A stretch of DNA of 60,000 nt from Adiantum capillus-veneris (GCA_014529385.2 CM043962.1:88167680-88227679); one strand, 5' to 3'. Shown: positions 1 through 12,041, numbered from the stretch's first letter. Numbers and translations are program-made. The notes: generated by a model not told the origin, from the sequence alone.

Positions 1-472
1 CGACGCGATAGGATGCCCGAGACCAGCGTCCCCAGAGGCTGAAGTAGCAACAACCGGAGCAGAGGGCAAGGGAGCAACCGGAGCAGAGGACAAGGGATGA
101 GTGGCAGCAACCGGGGGAGAGGACAGGGGACAAGTGGCACAAACCGGGGGAGAGGACAGTAGCAAGGAAAGGAAGCAATTTACTTGTATAAATCTTGACA
201 GAAACAACACTATGTAAAGTTTTGAGACAATGAAAATGTAAATTTTTGAAACATTGTTTGACCGCCACAAAATGTCTCTGCATTAGTCATTTTGAAGAGT
301 ACATCATGGTTTGCATGGCATCAAAGCTCTTTGCGTGCAGAAGGTATGTGACCTAGCTTCCGGTGGAAGCAATTAAGTGAAGTGTATTTGTTAGTGACTC
401 CTTGCACAATGTTGTTTTCTCCTTGCGTCTTGGAATCTGAAAAGAAGAAAAAGTTAGATTCTGTCTAATGTA
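1..472. repeat. Purine-rich minisatellite and flank, no gene seen
   Basis: From about 50 to 165 a G/A-rich motif around CAACCGG(A/G)G(C/G)AGAGGACA recurs roughly four times with variable spacing, as in an imperfect minisatellite. The remainder to 472 is unique sequence downstream of the minus-strand gene that ends at 473 and would hold its 3' UTR. No coding region is supported here. Confidence 0.4.
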
Positions 473-1762
473 TTAAAGACAATCAAAATTCATCGATTTA
501 GTAGGCACCTTTCTATTGTTGAGATTAAATGCATACAATTCCGGCAAAAGTGGAATTTCTTCACATCTAAGATCTACCCTGAGGTGTGCAAAAGTTGTGC
601 TTGACATTGTCTCCATCACAATAAGTAGGCTGTCTCGAAAGTAGAGCTCCATTGATAAAGGTTTGTTCTCGAGGCTATTCTCTGTATTTTGGTCGAGTGG
701 AATAAGCTGCCCACTAAGAAGATGATATCTAATATAGTAAAACGACACTAAGAAATTTTGAGAGCTTATAATGAACTTGCAAATTATGGACTTCTTTTGC
801 AAAATACAGATTTTGTTATGTGATTGTTTCCTATCCCAATTATCATCTAAAAAGTCCAAACAACTCTCAGACTTGCAAATGAACATTGTTGCGGTAGTTC
901 TTATTTGCTCATCAAAGAAAAAATATACAAACACTTCAAGAGGCATAAATAGTGTGAGCCGAACTATTTTTGTGGCAATTGAATACTTGAGGGACTTTTG
1001 TATATCCTGAAACAACTTATTCCTAAAGCTTTCACTAGTTTTCGAAGCTGGTAAGGACCAATCCTTGTTGTCAAAGGATGGAAGTGACAAAGGAGCTACA
1101 CGACCCCAACCAATGGAAGTTCTCGGTTCCACGTATGACATATCATAAAAGAAAATTCCATTATCTGCAAGTTCCTTGTGTTTTCTTCCTCATTACATTT
1201 GCTCACCAATAAATGCATGGAAAGCATCAAAATTCCCATCTATGCTCTCAACTGGTTGCCAATCTATCCTATTCGATGGATAAATATCTGAAACATACCA
1301 AAGATGATATCCACCACTTAACCTTCGAATATAATCATGCACTAAGCGAGATGCTCAAAATAACTTACAGTTGGGTCGATGCCTTGGAAAACTTGGAGGA
1401 GATGTTTGCAACCTTAAGTCTGCATGCTGGGAAGCATGTTGTATGAGGACCTCTTTCACCCGCTTGCTTTGTGCACACACTTTAAACTCTTTAACTTGTC
1501 CCTTGAAAGCCTCCACGAAATCATTGCGTTGCCTCCTCTTCCTCCTCCTAGTTTGCAGTAGAACCCAACTTTTGATAGTTATTCGAGATGGTATCCATGC
1601 TTGATCGTCTGTAGTATAACTGTTAAAAATGCTAACAGAGTCAATGGTAGTGCTAGGCCTTCGAGAAGTAGTCATGGTGTGCAGTAGAATACACAGAAAG
1701 GTTAGCACAAATATGAAAAAGGGAAGAAGTTTTGAGAGGGAAGTAGAGCTACTCAAAGTCAT
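473..1762 (-). CDS. Two-exon gene of unknown function with an N-terminal membrane anchor
   Basis: Two minus-strand open segments join across one intron. Exon 1 runs 1762-1369 (131 codons plus one base) and ends at a consensus donor, CT|GTAAGT. Exon 2 starts at 1164 after a TTGCAG acceptor and runs to the stop at 473. The intron is 204 bp (1368-1165). The split codon T|AT keeps the frame, giving 361 residues with no internal stop. This phase agreement is the main evidence that the gene is real. Residues about 9-28 form a strongly hydrophobic segment after a short Ser/Thr/Lys start, consistent with a signal anchor or signal peptide. A basic Arg/Lys-rich stretch (TRRRKRRQR) follows near residue 72. 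Exon 2 is mixed, with hydrophobic patches and several Cys residues. I do not recognise the family. It could be a lineage-specific membrane or secreted protein, or an old gene relic that has kept its frame by chance. Confidence 0.6.
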
Positions 1763-3284
1763 ATTTGGTCGAGAACAAAGATACTAGATAGAGTCTTCAA
1801 TGAAAGTTCTGAAATTCTTCGGTACAGAGTTAGTACGACTTACGGCATTTATGCCTTGAAAGCGTGAAGCTGTGCAATTTGATGAACAAAAATAATATTT
1901 CCTCCCTTTTTTTTAAAGAGCTTGACTCCAAAGTGTCGATTTTCAACGTAACGTTAGCCTCTTCCTCATTGGTCGAGCGCCACTCTCTCTCTCTCTAGAA
2001 CTAAAAGGCCCAAAAGTGAGTCCAACTTTCTCCTAATGAGAATCTCTATGCCGTTATGCTAAATCTTTCTCTATGCTAATAATATTTTATAAATTACTCA
2101 CTTTGTTTGCTTAGACAAGAGTCGTTATATATTATTATCATGATTGGTATATTATGCACTATTAAGCATATTTGAGTAATTAAGAGTGATAATTATGCTC
2201 TTGTTAAGCATAATGCATCATTAATTTATTCATTAAGTATTGTGCATACTTATAATTAAGAGAAATATTGACAAGATTGATTTTGATTAGCAAAACTTAC
2301 TTTAGCTTGATTAGAAAATTAGTCAAAATGGGATTCTCTATTGCATGGTTAAGAGACATGCGTTATCAATTATTATCAAATTTTTAGCCATACACCTAAT
2401 TTTGCTATTGAATTAGAGAGAAAATTATTTATTTTGAAGAACTAAGTGGATATATTTTCCTAAACCTTTAGGATATTGGGAAGGACAATAATATAGTTAT
2501 GTTATCGGCTCTTTCATTTTATGTAGTTAATCTTAAAACACCTAGGATATAGGAGATTATGTTGTTCGACCTTTCACTTTATGTAGTTAACCTTAAAACA
2601 CCTAGGATATAGAAGATTGCATCAATTAATTATATGAATTTTGGAAATAAAAACCTTATAATCAAATGTATCTTTTGATCTTAGAAAGTTTTGGTAATTT
2701 TTGAAGATATTTTAAAGCTTGTTTATTATTAATTTTGGCTATTCTTAGCTAAAATAATAATAAAATTAGGTCTAAAATTTAAGAAAGTATATAATAAAAA
2801 TAAAAAAAATTAGATTTGTTATTTATCTATTAGAACAATCAAAGATAACAAGAAGAAGCTTAAAAGTCAAATTTTTATAATTATTATTAGCAAAAATAAC
2901 AAGGATATTAGTTAATTATGGTAAATGGTATACCTAACTATGGATACCATAAGAGATCTCAATTAATTCATAGGGATTCAGTAATCAAGTATTTATACTA
3001 AAGGTAGCCAAGAATGCCTTAGTGCATTCTTGCCTATCTTTTGAAAAAATAAAAGAGACCAATAAAGTAATAAAAAATGTAATAGCTATGGCACCTCACA
3101 AAAGAGTTTGAGATCAAGTGGCAAATGATCATGAGGCTAGTCTCAACAACTAGATGACACCAGTGGATCATGAGGAGGTGATACCTATTATACTTGCAAC
3201 AAATGTTACATAAGTTAGAAATTTCATTCAAGCTATGCATACATTGCATACATGACACTCGATATGAACATTTGACGTATGAAC
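1763..3284. other. AT-rich intergenic stretch
   Basis: This stretch is very A/T-rich between about 2,000 and 3,000 and has no supported coding region. It contains a short (CT)n run near 1982 and one exact-period tandem duplication, annotated separately. The part next to 1762 would hold the promoter of the minus-strand gene, but I see no convincing TATA box. Confidence 0.5.
2505..2624. repeat. 60-bp tandem duplication
   Basis: Two adjacent 60-bp units share the core TTATGTAGTTAA and CCTAGGATATAG with a few substitutions between copies. The period is exactly 60 bases, read directly from the sequence. Confidence 0.8.
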
Positions 3285-3408
3285 ACTTGACATATGAACA
3301 AGTGTGTTTGTCGTTAACGGGAAGAAAAAAAAACCATATAGGTGCTGCATGACTGTCGTCAGCTCATGTCGTGAGACGTTTTTGGTTAACTCCTATAACA
3401 AGCAGAAT
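3285..3408 (+). pseudogene. Mitochondrial 18S (small-subunit) rRNA fragment in the nuclear genome (NUMT)
   Basis: The stretch starts with CTTGACATATGAACAAG and continues through GTTAACGGGA, GGTGCTGCATG, CTGTCGTCAGCTC and GTGTCGTGAGACGTTT to CCTATAACAAGC. This is the conserved 3' part of a bacterial-type small rRNA. The ending TCCTATAAC rather than CCCGCAAC points to plant mitochondrial rrn18 and away from plastid 16S. Several differences are CG-to-CA changes (GCTCGTG to GCTCATG, ACGAGCG to ACAAGCA), the pattern expected when methylated CpG decays in nuclear DNA. Only about 120 bases remain, so it is not a functional rRNA gene. Confidence 0.8.
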
Positions 3409-4399
3409 CAATAGAAAAACCGATCTTAAGGAAAGCAATGACCAAAACATAGGGTTTTTCCCAGAAAACATGTCATTTGGTTGTAAACTAGGAAAAAGGT
3501 GTTTGAGACACACTGATTGACTAAGAAATTTTTTTTGTTAAACCTTTTGATATGGTTTCTCTTAGACTCTCTACTTACTAGCATTGCTATCAGGTGGCAG
3601 TTGCCATGACATGAGACGACGGACAAGGTGCACCACTACCGCTATGATGGGAGTACATCCTAGTTGGCCCAGTGGAATACTGCAAACTTCTTGTTTTTCT
3701 ATAGCATGAGACAATGTCTAGGTTAGTACCATTGTTGCTTTTGCAAAAATATTTCCAATTTGGCTAACCGAGTTACTTGCCGAGTGGTATTGTAAGTGCA
3801 TAGCCACTGTTGCAGAAGCGGATCACAACACCTATGAAGTGCATGCAGCACTACCTAGATCAACATAATGTTAATCGGACACATATGACACGATAGGCGC
3901 ACAGAGGCAATCTCTTTAGCTTGTCAAGTTGAGACCATCTCACACATACAACACTCTGGAGGGCTAACTAAACCACAATCTAGAATCTCACTGCTCTCAA
4001 CTACACCACCCAATCCACATACACACAAACAGAAGGAAACTCACTAAACCATGCCAGAATCGTAGGACACTTAAGGAACACCATCCCCTCACTAGGATAC
4101 ACATGTCCCAAAGCCTCTACACTCAAAACCCTCAATCTAGACCCATCTGCAAAAAACATGTATGAAGACAGACTTAGATTTTAGAAGTGCTCAAAACTAA
4201 AATTTATGACTGCATATGTGTAGCTTATGTTGCCACGATTCTAATGGCTACTTGCACGTAGAAAACAGACATCGTTTGATATACTTACGGCCAAAAATAG
4301 TTCGTAGATATATGGGCGCGTTTGCGCTGTTCCACGTGGAATGCATGGCGTTGATGAGCTCTCACCGAGCCTCTCGAGATGGTGCAATCGGATCTCCAA
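3409..4399. other. No recognisable gene
   Basis: Mixed unique sequence. The first part follows the rRNA fragment directly but no longer resembles rrn18. The right end probably belongs to the LTR that begins at 4748 on the minus strand, whose far boundary I could not fix. Confidence 0.4.
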
Positions 4400-4748
4400 T
4401 GTGATGAGCGAGCGGGGAGTAGCGCCAGGATGAAGCTCGCGCTCTCTCTTTTTCTCTCTCACACATAGTTGATGGCAGCTTAAAACTTAGATTATGATAA
4501 AGTTCTCTTTACAAACTGGCCAAGTTACCTTATATACAAAGGCTACCATAGATTAAACCTAAAATAGAGTTCAAGGGGTAAAATGGCTTTGTATGTACAA
4601 TCTGGAATTGCCGTTGCACCCCCGCTTCTGCAACTAGACTAACTACTCATTATAAATGATGTTTTTAACCATAGTCTACAACATTTCATAACTCTCATAA
4701 AATAAGGCTTTGTTGAATTATTTCGTACTGTTGACCCATGGGTCAACA
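4400..4748 (-). mobile_element. LTR (3' type) starting with a 20-bp palindrome, with polypurine tract
   Basis: On the minus strand a polypurine tract (GAAGGGGGGGAG, 4760-4749) is followed by a sequence beginning TGTTGACCCATGGGTCAACA, a perfect 20-bp palindrome at 4748-4729. Further along lie a TATA-like TGTATATAAGG and a GA-rich leader, the usual layout of a plant LTR. The far end is unresolved, so the left coordinate is approximate. The tract plus TG start indicates the 3' LTR of a minus-strand element whose body lay at higher coordinates, where a helicase gene fragment now sits. Confidence 0.55.
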
Positions 4749-4869
4749 CTCCCCCCCTTCGAACTCATGTCGTCCCTAACATGACCTGGTTGTCAATGTC
4801 GATGCGGTCATTGTTGTCGTTCTTGCTTTCTTGTGCTCCACTGCTTGTACTTTTGTCAAACGACAACAA

Positions 4870-5132
4870 GAACTGTGATCCATGAAAATCATAATTGATG
4901 ACGAACTTTATGTCCTTCACATCCAAGCCCCGAGCTCCAACATCTGCTACTGCCAACTGACAACTTTGTAAGGATTTTGTAGAAATTATATGGCTAAACC
5001 GTCAACTTCTTTAGGCCAAATTGCACTCCAATACAAAGTCTATCTGTCATGCCGAATCTAGGATATAATTTTTCTGATTAGAGGTTCAAAATCCATGTCG
5101 AGCATTCGATCCGCCTGATCAAGGACAAGATA
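4870..5132 (-). pseudogene. DEAD-box RNA helicase fragment (RH20/RH30, p68-like)
   Basis: Two blocks on the minus strand match a DEAD-box helicase. Block 1 (5132-4989) reads YLVLDQADRMLDMDFEP then TLYWSA, covering motif II, with DEAD changed to DQAD, and motif III. Block 2 (4956 to about 4880) reads ARGLDVKDIKFVINYDF, the motif V region. Block 1 has in-frame stops (after KIIS and after IRHDR), and the roughly 100 residues normally lying between the blocks are missing. It is a broken, intron-free fragment, probably a captured or processed cDNA. It ends a little over 100 bases before the polypurine tract of the neighbouring LTR in the same orientation. Family recognition is strong; the capture mechanism is inference. 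Confidence 0.8.
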
Positions 5133-5813
5133 ACTAAGATATATTGTGATGTGCACAACTAAGAGAGAATTTGACCAAAGTAAGCATGCCCTTCTAGAGT
5201 AAGGTTTTCCCTTATATTGTCTATCATGAAGTATATGTGCATATCTATCTATCTATATCACATATATTACATATATTTCTCTCTTTCTATGGTGTGCAGA
5301 GAAGCATCCTTCAAACTCTTGTGCATCCACGTGTGCCGTTTGACCAATCCAACTGATTTCTTCAAGAGTAAGGCTACCCCTTACATTGACAGTAAGATAA
5401 CCCTGAAACCTATGAATTTATCTATAGTAGCATGGCCTTTGATGTTTGACATCCCAGCTAAAAGGTTTTGTTGTTTGATTTGTAATTGATGGTAGTTATA
5501 ATGCTAGTAGTGAGTCTCTTCTCAAGATATGATAACTAACATACATACACTACAAGTATATATCTAACATATATCTACATGCATCCAAGTGCACAAGTAT
5601 AGGAAAATTGGATGTGACAAGAGGGACACTCTTTCTTGCTTTAATGCAGTGAACCAAGAAGTAAAAAACTGATGGATGTGCCAAAAGAGGCACTCACTCT
5701 AAAGTTTCAAGTGATCAGGCTATTTTAAGTTTTCAAATCAGTGAGGTGTCACTGTCTACAAAACTTGAAATGACCAAAAGGGGCAATCACTCCCAAAAGG
5801 TAGTGCCTCCCAA
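5133..5813. other. No recognisable gene
   Basis: AT-rich sequence with short TATC/TACA runs (about 5240-5280 and 5540-5580). From 5620 to 5800 a phrase around AAGAGGCACTC recurs two or three times, a weak internal repeat. No coding support. Confidence 0.4.
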
Positions 5814-6266
5814 ATGTTCTCCTCCTTCAAATGTACTAGAGAGTTCTCTCCTATCCTCTATGGTTTACCACAAAAATGTGCACTATTGTCATTGGATGCC
5901 AAGGGCAACAATAAGACTGGCTCCTCCTCCGGTTCAAAGCAAAACAAGAGAAAAGGTGACCATAAGAGTCTAGTGCAAGATGAGAGGAAGGAAGGGGAGT
6001 GTGAGGGAGAGCAAGGCCCAGCCCAGGAGACCGAGGCAACATTTGTCATCTCAACCTACCTTGAAGGGAAGCCTCAGAACGTGCAAGACTACTTCACCAA
6101 GACACATGGTTCCAAAGATGGAAAGGACTACTCCCTTGGTTTGGATCTCCTGATGGGTGCAATGCTGGATTGGGACAAGAGTGAAGCATCTCACCCAAAT
6201 AGGTATATGAGTGAATTGTGTGAGTTAATCCGTTGGGAACTTGAAGAGAATGGGTCAATTGATTGA
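5814..6266 (+). CDS. Hypothetical ORF, charged, no recognised family
   Basis: An open frame of 150 codons. The N-terminal third is of ordinary composition; residues about 48-85 are rich in Lys, Glu, Gly and Ser (low complexity, likely disordered). The rest reads like a folded segment, with ...FVISTYLEGKPQNVQDYF... and an acidic tail ending LIRWELEENGSID. I do not recognise it. The assigned Met is simply the first in frame and may not be the true start. It could be an internal exon, a captured gene fragment, or part of an old transposon. The sequence just downstream is a repeat leading into a (CT)n run. Confidence 0.3.
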   Translation: MFSSFKCTREFSPILYGLPQKCALLSLDAKGNNKTGSSSGSKQNKRKGDHKSLVQDERKEGECEGEQGPAQETEATFVISTYLEGKPQNVQDYFTKTHGSKDGKDYSLGLDLLMGAMLDWDKSEASHPNRYMSELCELIRWELEENGSID

Positions 6267-6708
<442 letters not shown>

Positions 6709-7049
6709 TATATATTACAACTACAACTCTTTCTACTACAATGCATGTAGATGCATTTATCCAAAGCTAGTGCATCCATGTATGTTGTAAGAGAAAAGGA
6801 ATATCTAGCATCAAACTTTCTTTTGATTTCTCTTATGGTGCATGTAGACGCGTTCATCTAAAGCACGCACATCTTTGCATGCCATGGGAGAAAAACTTAA
6901 AAAAACAATTAAACACGAGATAATAACAACATTTGGAGATAATACCTTTTCCTTGGCTTGGCATGGCTTAATATTATCTTTGTGAGATATGGGTGATTGT
7001 CTAGATCTCTAAGAGATCTGGGGGACTTCTATCAATGACAAGAGCAAGG

Positions 7050-7052
<3 letters not shown>

Positions 7053-7138
<86 letters not shown>

Positions 7139-7141
7139 ACA
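7053..7141. repeat. Compound microsatellite (TC)n(AC)n
   Basis: About 62 bases of uninterrupted TC followed by about 27 bases of AC. Confidence 0.97.
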
Positions 7142-7600
7142 ATGTATTTGAGTGGTTGTTTATGTATGCAATTGTCTTTTATAAATTTGATGTTTCACCA
7201 TGTAATATTGATGTCTTATTTTGATTATTTACAAGTGATGGTGTTAGTCAATTACTCAACTTTTGTTACAATGGTTCACACGCCAAGAAGTAGACCAAAC
7301 AAGTATGCATAAGACCACTCAATTCTCAATCATTTTACACTACTTTTATGTTCATTTGAACACACATGTTTGAGAGGACTTCATTGACCAACCAAAAATT
7401 ATTTCCAATCAAAAGTTGATTGCAATTTTTGTGCAATTAAGCATGCATGCACATACACACAATGCTAGTGCACTAACCCTGTCATTTTATTTCATTTTTA
7501 AAAACCATGAGAGCATTTTTTAATTAGAAAGAGAGAAAACTATAATCTCTTTAGAGATGTCAAGGTTGATAATATAACCCCGGAAGTCAATTTGTCCTTA

Positions 7601-7735
7601 ATGTAGGCACATGAATCTTGAGAAATTTTGGATAACAACAGTGCCCCCTATTAATCAAGCATTAATCACAATGTAGGCACATGAACCTTGAGAAATTTTG
7701 GATAACAATAGTGCCCCCTATGGGCGTGCTTATTC
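7601..7735. repeat. 68-bp tandem duplication
   Basis: ATGTAGGCACATGAA, followed by CTTGAGAAATTTTGGATAA and CAGTGCCCCCTAT, appears twice with a period of 68 bases (starts near 7603 and 7671) and few differences. Confidence 0.8.
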
Positions 7736-7762
7736 CAATAACTTTTCTTTTTTACCATCAAC

Positions 7763-7788
7763 GTGGGGGGGTGGGGGGTGGGGGAAGG
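7763..7788 (+). other. G-run cluster, possible G-quadruplex
   Basis: Three long runs of five to seven G separated by single T bases. Each can be split to provide at least four G3 tracts, so an intramolecular quadruplex is possible on the + strand. This is structural inference only. Confidence 0.5.
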
Positions 7789-7799
7789 TATTAGAGAGA

Positions 7800-7981
7800 A
7801 ACTTTTATGCACATCATATATTTACAACTACACATTGTTGTATATTACACCCTCGAGGGGTAACCATAGGAACAACCTCCCCAAGGGAGAAACACCCATC
7901 AAGAATGCAACCCTTTGAGCTTAGACACTCAACTTTGGGGTTACATTACTAAGCCCTAACCAACAGAGCTACGCGTCCAAA
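7800..7981 (-). mobile_element. tRNA-derived SINE-like element
   Basis: Read on the minus strand from 7981, the sequence begins GGACGCGTAGCTCTGTTGG, which fits a tRNA 5' end with a pol III A box (TRGCNNAGYNGG type). About 50 bases later GGGTTGCATTC sits where a B box should be, though it is diverged. The body that follows is unlike any tRNA, as in a SINE with a tRNA-related head. No second copy is present in the window to define the 3' end. Confidence 0.5.
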
Positions 7982-8194
7982 ACTTGTGGTGTTGGCACCT
8001 TGGAATACAAAATAAATGCAATGACTCTAGTCTTGGGATTTATGAACTGTGTAGGCTATTTTAATGGCTCTCTACATTCAATAGGGTGCTTTGACCACCC
8101 TCTAGTGTTTCCAAATTATGCCTTTTGTGGACAAAGGTGTAGGAGGTGCTCAAGGCCTATGGTCTCCTTGGGATGCTCTATCAATTTGTATTAA

Positions 8195-9480
8195 TTGTAA
8201 TAAGCATGAGAATAGGAAGATGTAACACGTTGAAAAAGGGGCTAATATTTAGAAATATTTCTCCTAAGAGACTATTAGAAAGCAAGATTTAAACTAAAAG
8301 TAATTATTTTATAAATGATACATTGATTGTGTTTGTCATACTATGTTACATAAAAGGTCTCTGTCATAGCAAAACACCTCTACCTCTCTCTCTCTCTCTC
8401 TCTCTCTCTTTTGCTCTGCATATTTTCAAAAAATCGGGATTTCTAGTATTTGGAAGAGTCTAAAATTGCAAACTTCCCAACTAGATTTTCAAGCTTGCTG
8501 AAAAATTTTATAAGTTTTAGTGTAGATACTGGCAAATGCTTCAAATTTTGACCTAAAGTTTGGAAGAGTTTAAGGGTGCCCTTATTTTCTTTGGTTAGGA
8601 AAAATGTTTTTGGCAAAACTAATGATGCTAGCTATACCACATAGCATAGCAGTGCAACAATGATGATTCAAATAAACTAAGTTTATATATTAAGAGCCCT
8701 CCAATAGACAGAAAAATCAAAGCGTGTGTCATATTTCTCACCGTTGGGGATGAAGTTTTAGTGCTTATACTATTGTGAGGAGTCAGCCCCTATGCTTGGA
8801 TAGCCTTCAAGTCATAATGATCTCCCTGGACTTTTAGAGCCGAGTCCCACTATGTCTTTGTGGGATTAGTAGTATTAAATAAATGTTGCAAAAATGTTAG
8901 TTACGCTTCTTAATTTTCTATTTCGTTATACTTAGGAGATAGACTCCTATAATACGTAAGCGCTCTTATTGGAATTGTGTATTGTGTTATGCATTCTGAT
9001 GGTATTCAAAGAGTAAAAGTGAGTGGGACACATCTATAATGTATTTGGAGAAAATTCTCATAATACTCTTAGTGCACAAGGGGACCCGGTTCTTAGAGAG
9101 CCCTAGGGTGCATACATGCAAGTTTGAGGCATCCTAGAAATAAGGAGACTAATGCTAAGGCTTCTTTACGCACCTGATCTCCTCATCTCCATCAAAATCT
9201 GTGTGTGTCTTTGTGCGTGCATAGTTAGACTATCAAACAGTAGTGAAAAAATTCATTCAAAGTCATTCTTTGATGCGTTTGACATCCACCTCAAGGTTTC
9301 TTGCTGCCGCAATTTTTTTTATTTTTTTTTCCATACTCACAATTGTGAGTGGACATGGTACATTAACTTTGAAAATAATGTACAATGAACCTCAAGCACT
9401 ACTTGTGACTTGAAGTGGCAACACTTCCAACATGGGGCATTACAAATACTCAACAGACAATCCTAATTTTCCCCAATCCC
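8195..9480. other. No recognisable gene; short (CT)n at 8384-8410
   Basis: Moderately AT-rich unique sequence without supported coding potential. A 27-base CT run lies at about 8384-8410. The open frame at 9152-9388 is short, Cys-rich and homopolymer-containing, and is not supported as a gene. Confidence 0.4.
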
Positions 9481-10090
9481 ACCAGTGCGGGGTGGGCTAC
9501 TCGTTACCACATTAAGCCATCTGATCACGTACAGCATGTTTCCACTTGTTGGCTTGTGAGGCTATCTTGACTTTGGACGTTAATGCATAAATGAGCTCAG
9601 TGCTCTATATCATTGAACTGTGCCACTACACAGTCTCCTCCGAAGACCCGAAGGTTTTGGGCTCTCCATATTTGTTTTAGATAGCAATATCATTGAATTA
9701 TGCCACTACATAGTCTCCTATGAAGACTCGAAGGTTTTGTGCTCTCCATATTTGTTTTAGATAGCAAACTCTGGTAGTTTATGTGCGTACTAAAATAGCT
9801 TGGTTTTGATAACTTCTTCCTCTAAGGATCATGCCATTCCTAAAGAAGAGAACCTTCCAGGTCTTTTGCACCCATTTACATATTTTTGTAGCCAGACTGC
9901 ATGTGGAGGGGTAGTTTTTGAACAGATGCAAAGGATCTTCTATGCCATCCACTAGCGTAAGTGTCTGTGCTGCCTAGCCCTCTAGCACAAATTTTATTCC
10001 AAGTTGGGAGAGCTCCCCATAACTTGCTATCGTAGTTTTTAACTACACATGCGCACCCTTTGTGCTGTTGGACTATGGGATCTATCTAAG
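9480..10090 (-). pseudogene. Possible LINE ORF2 C-terminal remnant, very decayed
   Basis: On the minus strand, scattered frames give phrases such as LWGALPTWNKICARG and IWRAQNLRVFGGD, reminiscent of the zf-RVT/C-terminal end of plant LINE ORF2. Stops and frameshifts are frequent. Within it, 9607-9766 is an 80-bp tandem duplication sharing ATATCATTGAA, CGAAGGTTTTG and CATATTTGTTTTAGATAGCAA. The LINE assignment is tentative; the duplication is certain. Confidence 0.3.
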
Positions 10091-11899
10091 GGCGGATCCG
10101 CATGCGTGCTCCTGCCTTGTGTGCATCAACAACGCTGCTTCCCTTACGAGACAAACTTGTTGATGTGAGCTCTACCCCCGCTATGGATGTGTGCAAATCC
10201 CCTCTAAGGGTGGATTCACATCTCCCATTTTTAAAAATAAAATATTTATGAAGATATGAAGTAAAAAAGATCCTTTTTAAATGCCTCTTATCAACCCAAA
10301 CTTCTAGTCGGTAGAAAAAAGTTAACCGACTCAGCCATGTTTATCAACCTCAAATATTTAATTCCCCTTGGGCTATCTTGAATTATTCTTCACAATTTTA
10401 GTATGTCCAAAAAATTATATCATCAAGTATCTTGTATCAACCTAGTGAACGAGGTGTCAATCCCTCCAAAAACACCACATCAGTACCACCTCTTCCTATG
10501 TCAGAAACGAGCAAGAGTTTTTTTTTAAAAAACCCTCAATTAAAGATTGTCCAAAAAAAATTACCCAGTATTGTCAGCGTATCTTCCAGCTGTTACGCTA
10601 TATGAGACAGTAAGCGAGCTTTTAGGTATATACAATAAACCGAAAGCGGCACAAACCGTCCTACTAAATACCCAGTACCATCGTTGTGTGTACCGTATTG
10701 TCAAGAGTTCAAGCCATATGAAGAGTTCCCTTCTAAAGTATAGGCGGATCATATCAATCCCTAGTAATGAAACATTCCTCCACCATGTGTGGTTCCTCCA
10801 TTTGGGTAAGAAGGTTACCTAATCAAGCAAGGAATATGCAGTAAGTTTCTGTTACACAGGGCCACTTACCAAGCCATTTTATGCATGGCTTAGTTCAAAG
10901 TACATAATACTGTAAAAAGCGGGTTAGGAACAGAACAACCCTATCAAATTGCTCCTTCATCTCAGTGCCTTTTATGGAAAGGAATCAACCTAAACGCTTG
11001 TTATATTAACCATTAACAATCAATCATACCAAGTGTTTAACAGGTAGCCTTTTACTATCGAATTTTTTTGTTTAGCCGCCCACACAGTGGGCCTTACCAA
11101 GCCATGCCATTATCACAGAAGTTACATAATGTATACAAGCAGAGGTGCTTACATCACCTTAGACCCACCCTTTCAAAGAGACATAACCATACTATAAAGA
11201 GCGATTTTGACGCAATTACCGACCGATGTGGGCTGCACTATGAGCTCCATACCACCACAACAAATAGTAATACACAGAGTCCTCTCTTTCAATTATACAA
11301 ATCAACACACACAAGGCTAAGTGAGAGGCAAAATGCACTCACATGTTTAAATAGAAGAAGATTGATCATGAATAATCATGGCGTGTAGCGAGCAATATAC
11401 TCCATCATTCAAAGCTTTGAGTAGGCAAGGTGCCATTTTTACTAGGGAAACAAATGCAATCGCCTCTGATGGGGATTGATTATGGTAAACAGAGTTGCCT
11501 AAGCGCCATTACCACGGCAGGGAAGAGAGAATGAGTGAGGCAAAGAGGCAGAGTGTGAGGCTGGTCTTGTTAAACAAGACCTTTTTGATGCCCACGTTTT
11601 AGGCTTTATTAGTGTTCCTCCTTAGGGGTACCACCCCACGGTGGGCTTATCCAAGGGAAGCCTAAAAATAGGCACCATAACCAATCCTATAAAGCTAGTT
11701 GTTCCGATGTTATCATCCCCAGTTATAGCATGGGTGGATACCCATAGAAAAAATGAGAGCAATATGGGGGTGTTTTTGTAATGCAAAGTAATATGAGAGT
11801 AAAACCTAGGGTTTGATTTAAAAGATAGAACATAGTTGTTAGGTAATAGAAAGAAATATTAGCTAAATAAGTACTTATGTGTGTGTGTGTGTGTGTGTG
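10091..11899. other. No recognisable gene
   Basis: Mixed sequence with several short open frames (10547-10822, 11068-11388) that show no familiar motif and no splice support. The right end, 11878-11900, is a (TG)n run directly abutting the LTR that follows. Confidence 0.4.
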
Positions 11900-12041
11900 T
11901 GAAAGGACAGGGGAACTGAACATGCTCATCACCACCCAGCCATGCCCTATATAGGCCCTTGGCCTTCTAAATAAAGGGACCCCCTTGACTGCATGTCCGT
12001 CCTGGCCCTTGGCCCGGACTGGTCCTACCCTTGTCCTGACA
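11900..12041 (-). mobile_element. 142-bp LTR (3' LTR of a minus-strand gypsy-type element)
   Basis: On the minus strand it starts TGTCAGGACAAGGG, contains CTATATAGGGC as a TATA-like box and ends CCTGTCCTTTCA. A polypurine tract, AAGGGGGGAG, lies just before it (about 12,045-12,054). The matching LTR at 20774-20915 lies in the opposite orientation and differs at about four of 142 positions. Its outer end is fused directly to a (CA)n run (TG on the + strand). No matching 5' LTR in the same orientation is visible, so the element is truncated. Confidence 0.8.

Noticed and set aside
3285-3408. Functional rRNA gene
   Set aside because: Only about 120 bases remain, with substitutions in highly conserved positions.
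7950-7981. True tRNA gene
   Set aside because: Only the 5' end and a weak B box fit; no acceptor stem pairing or anticodon arm can be made, so a SINE head is more likely.
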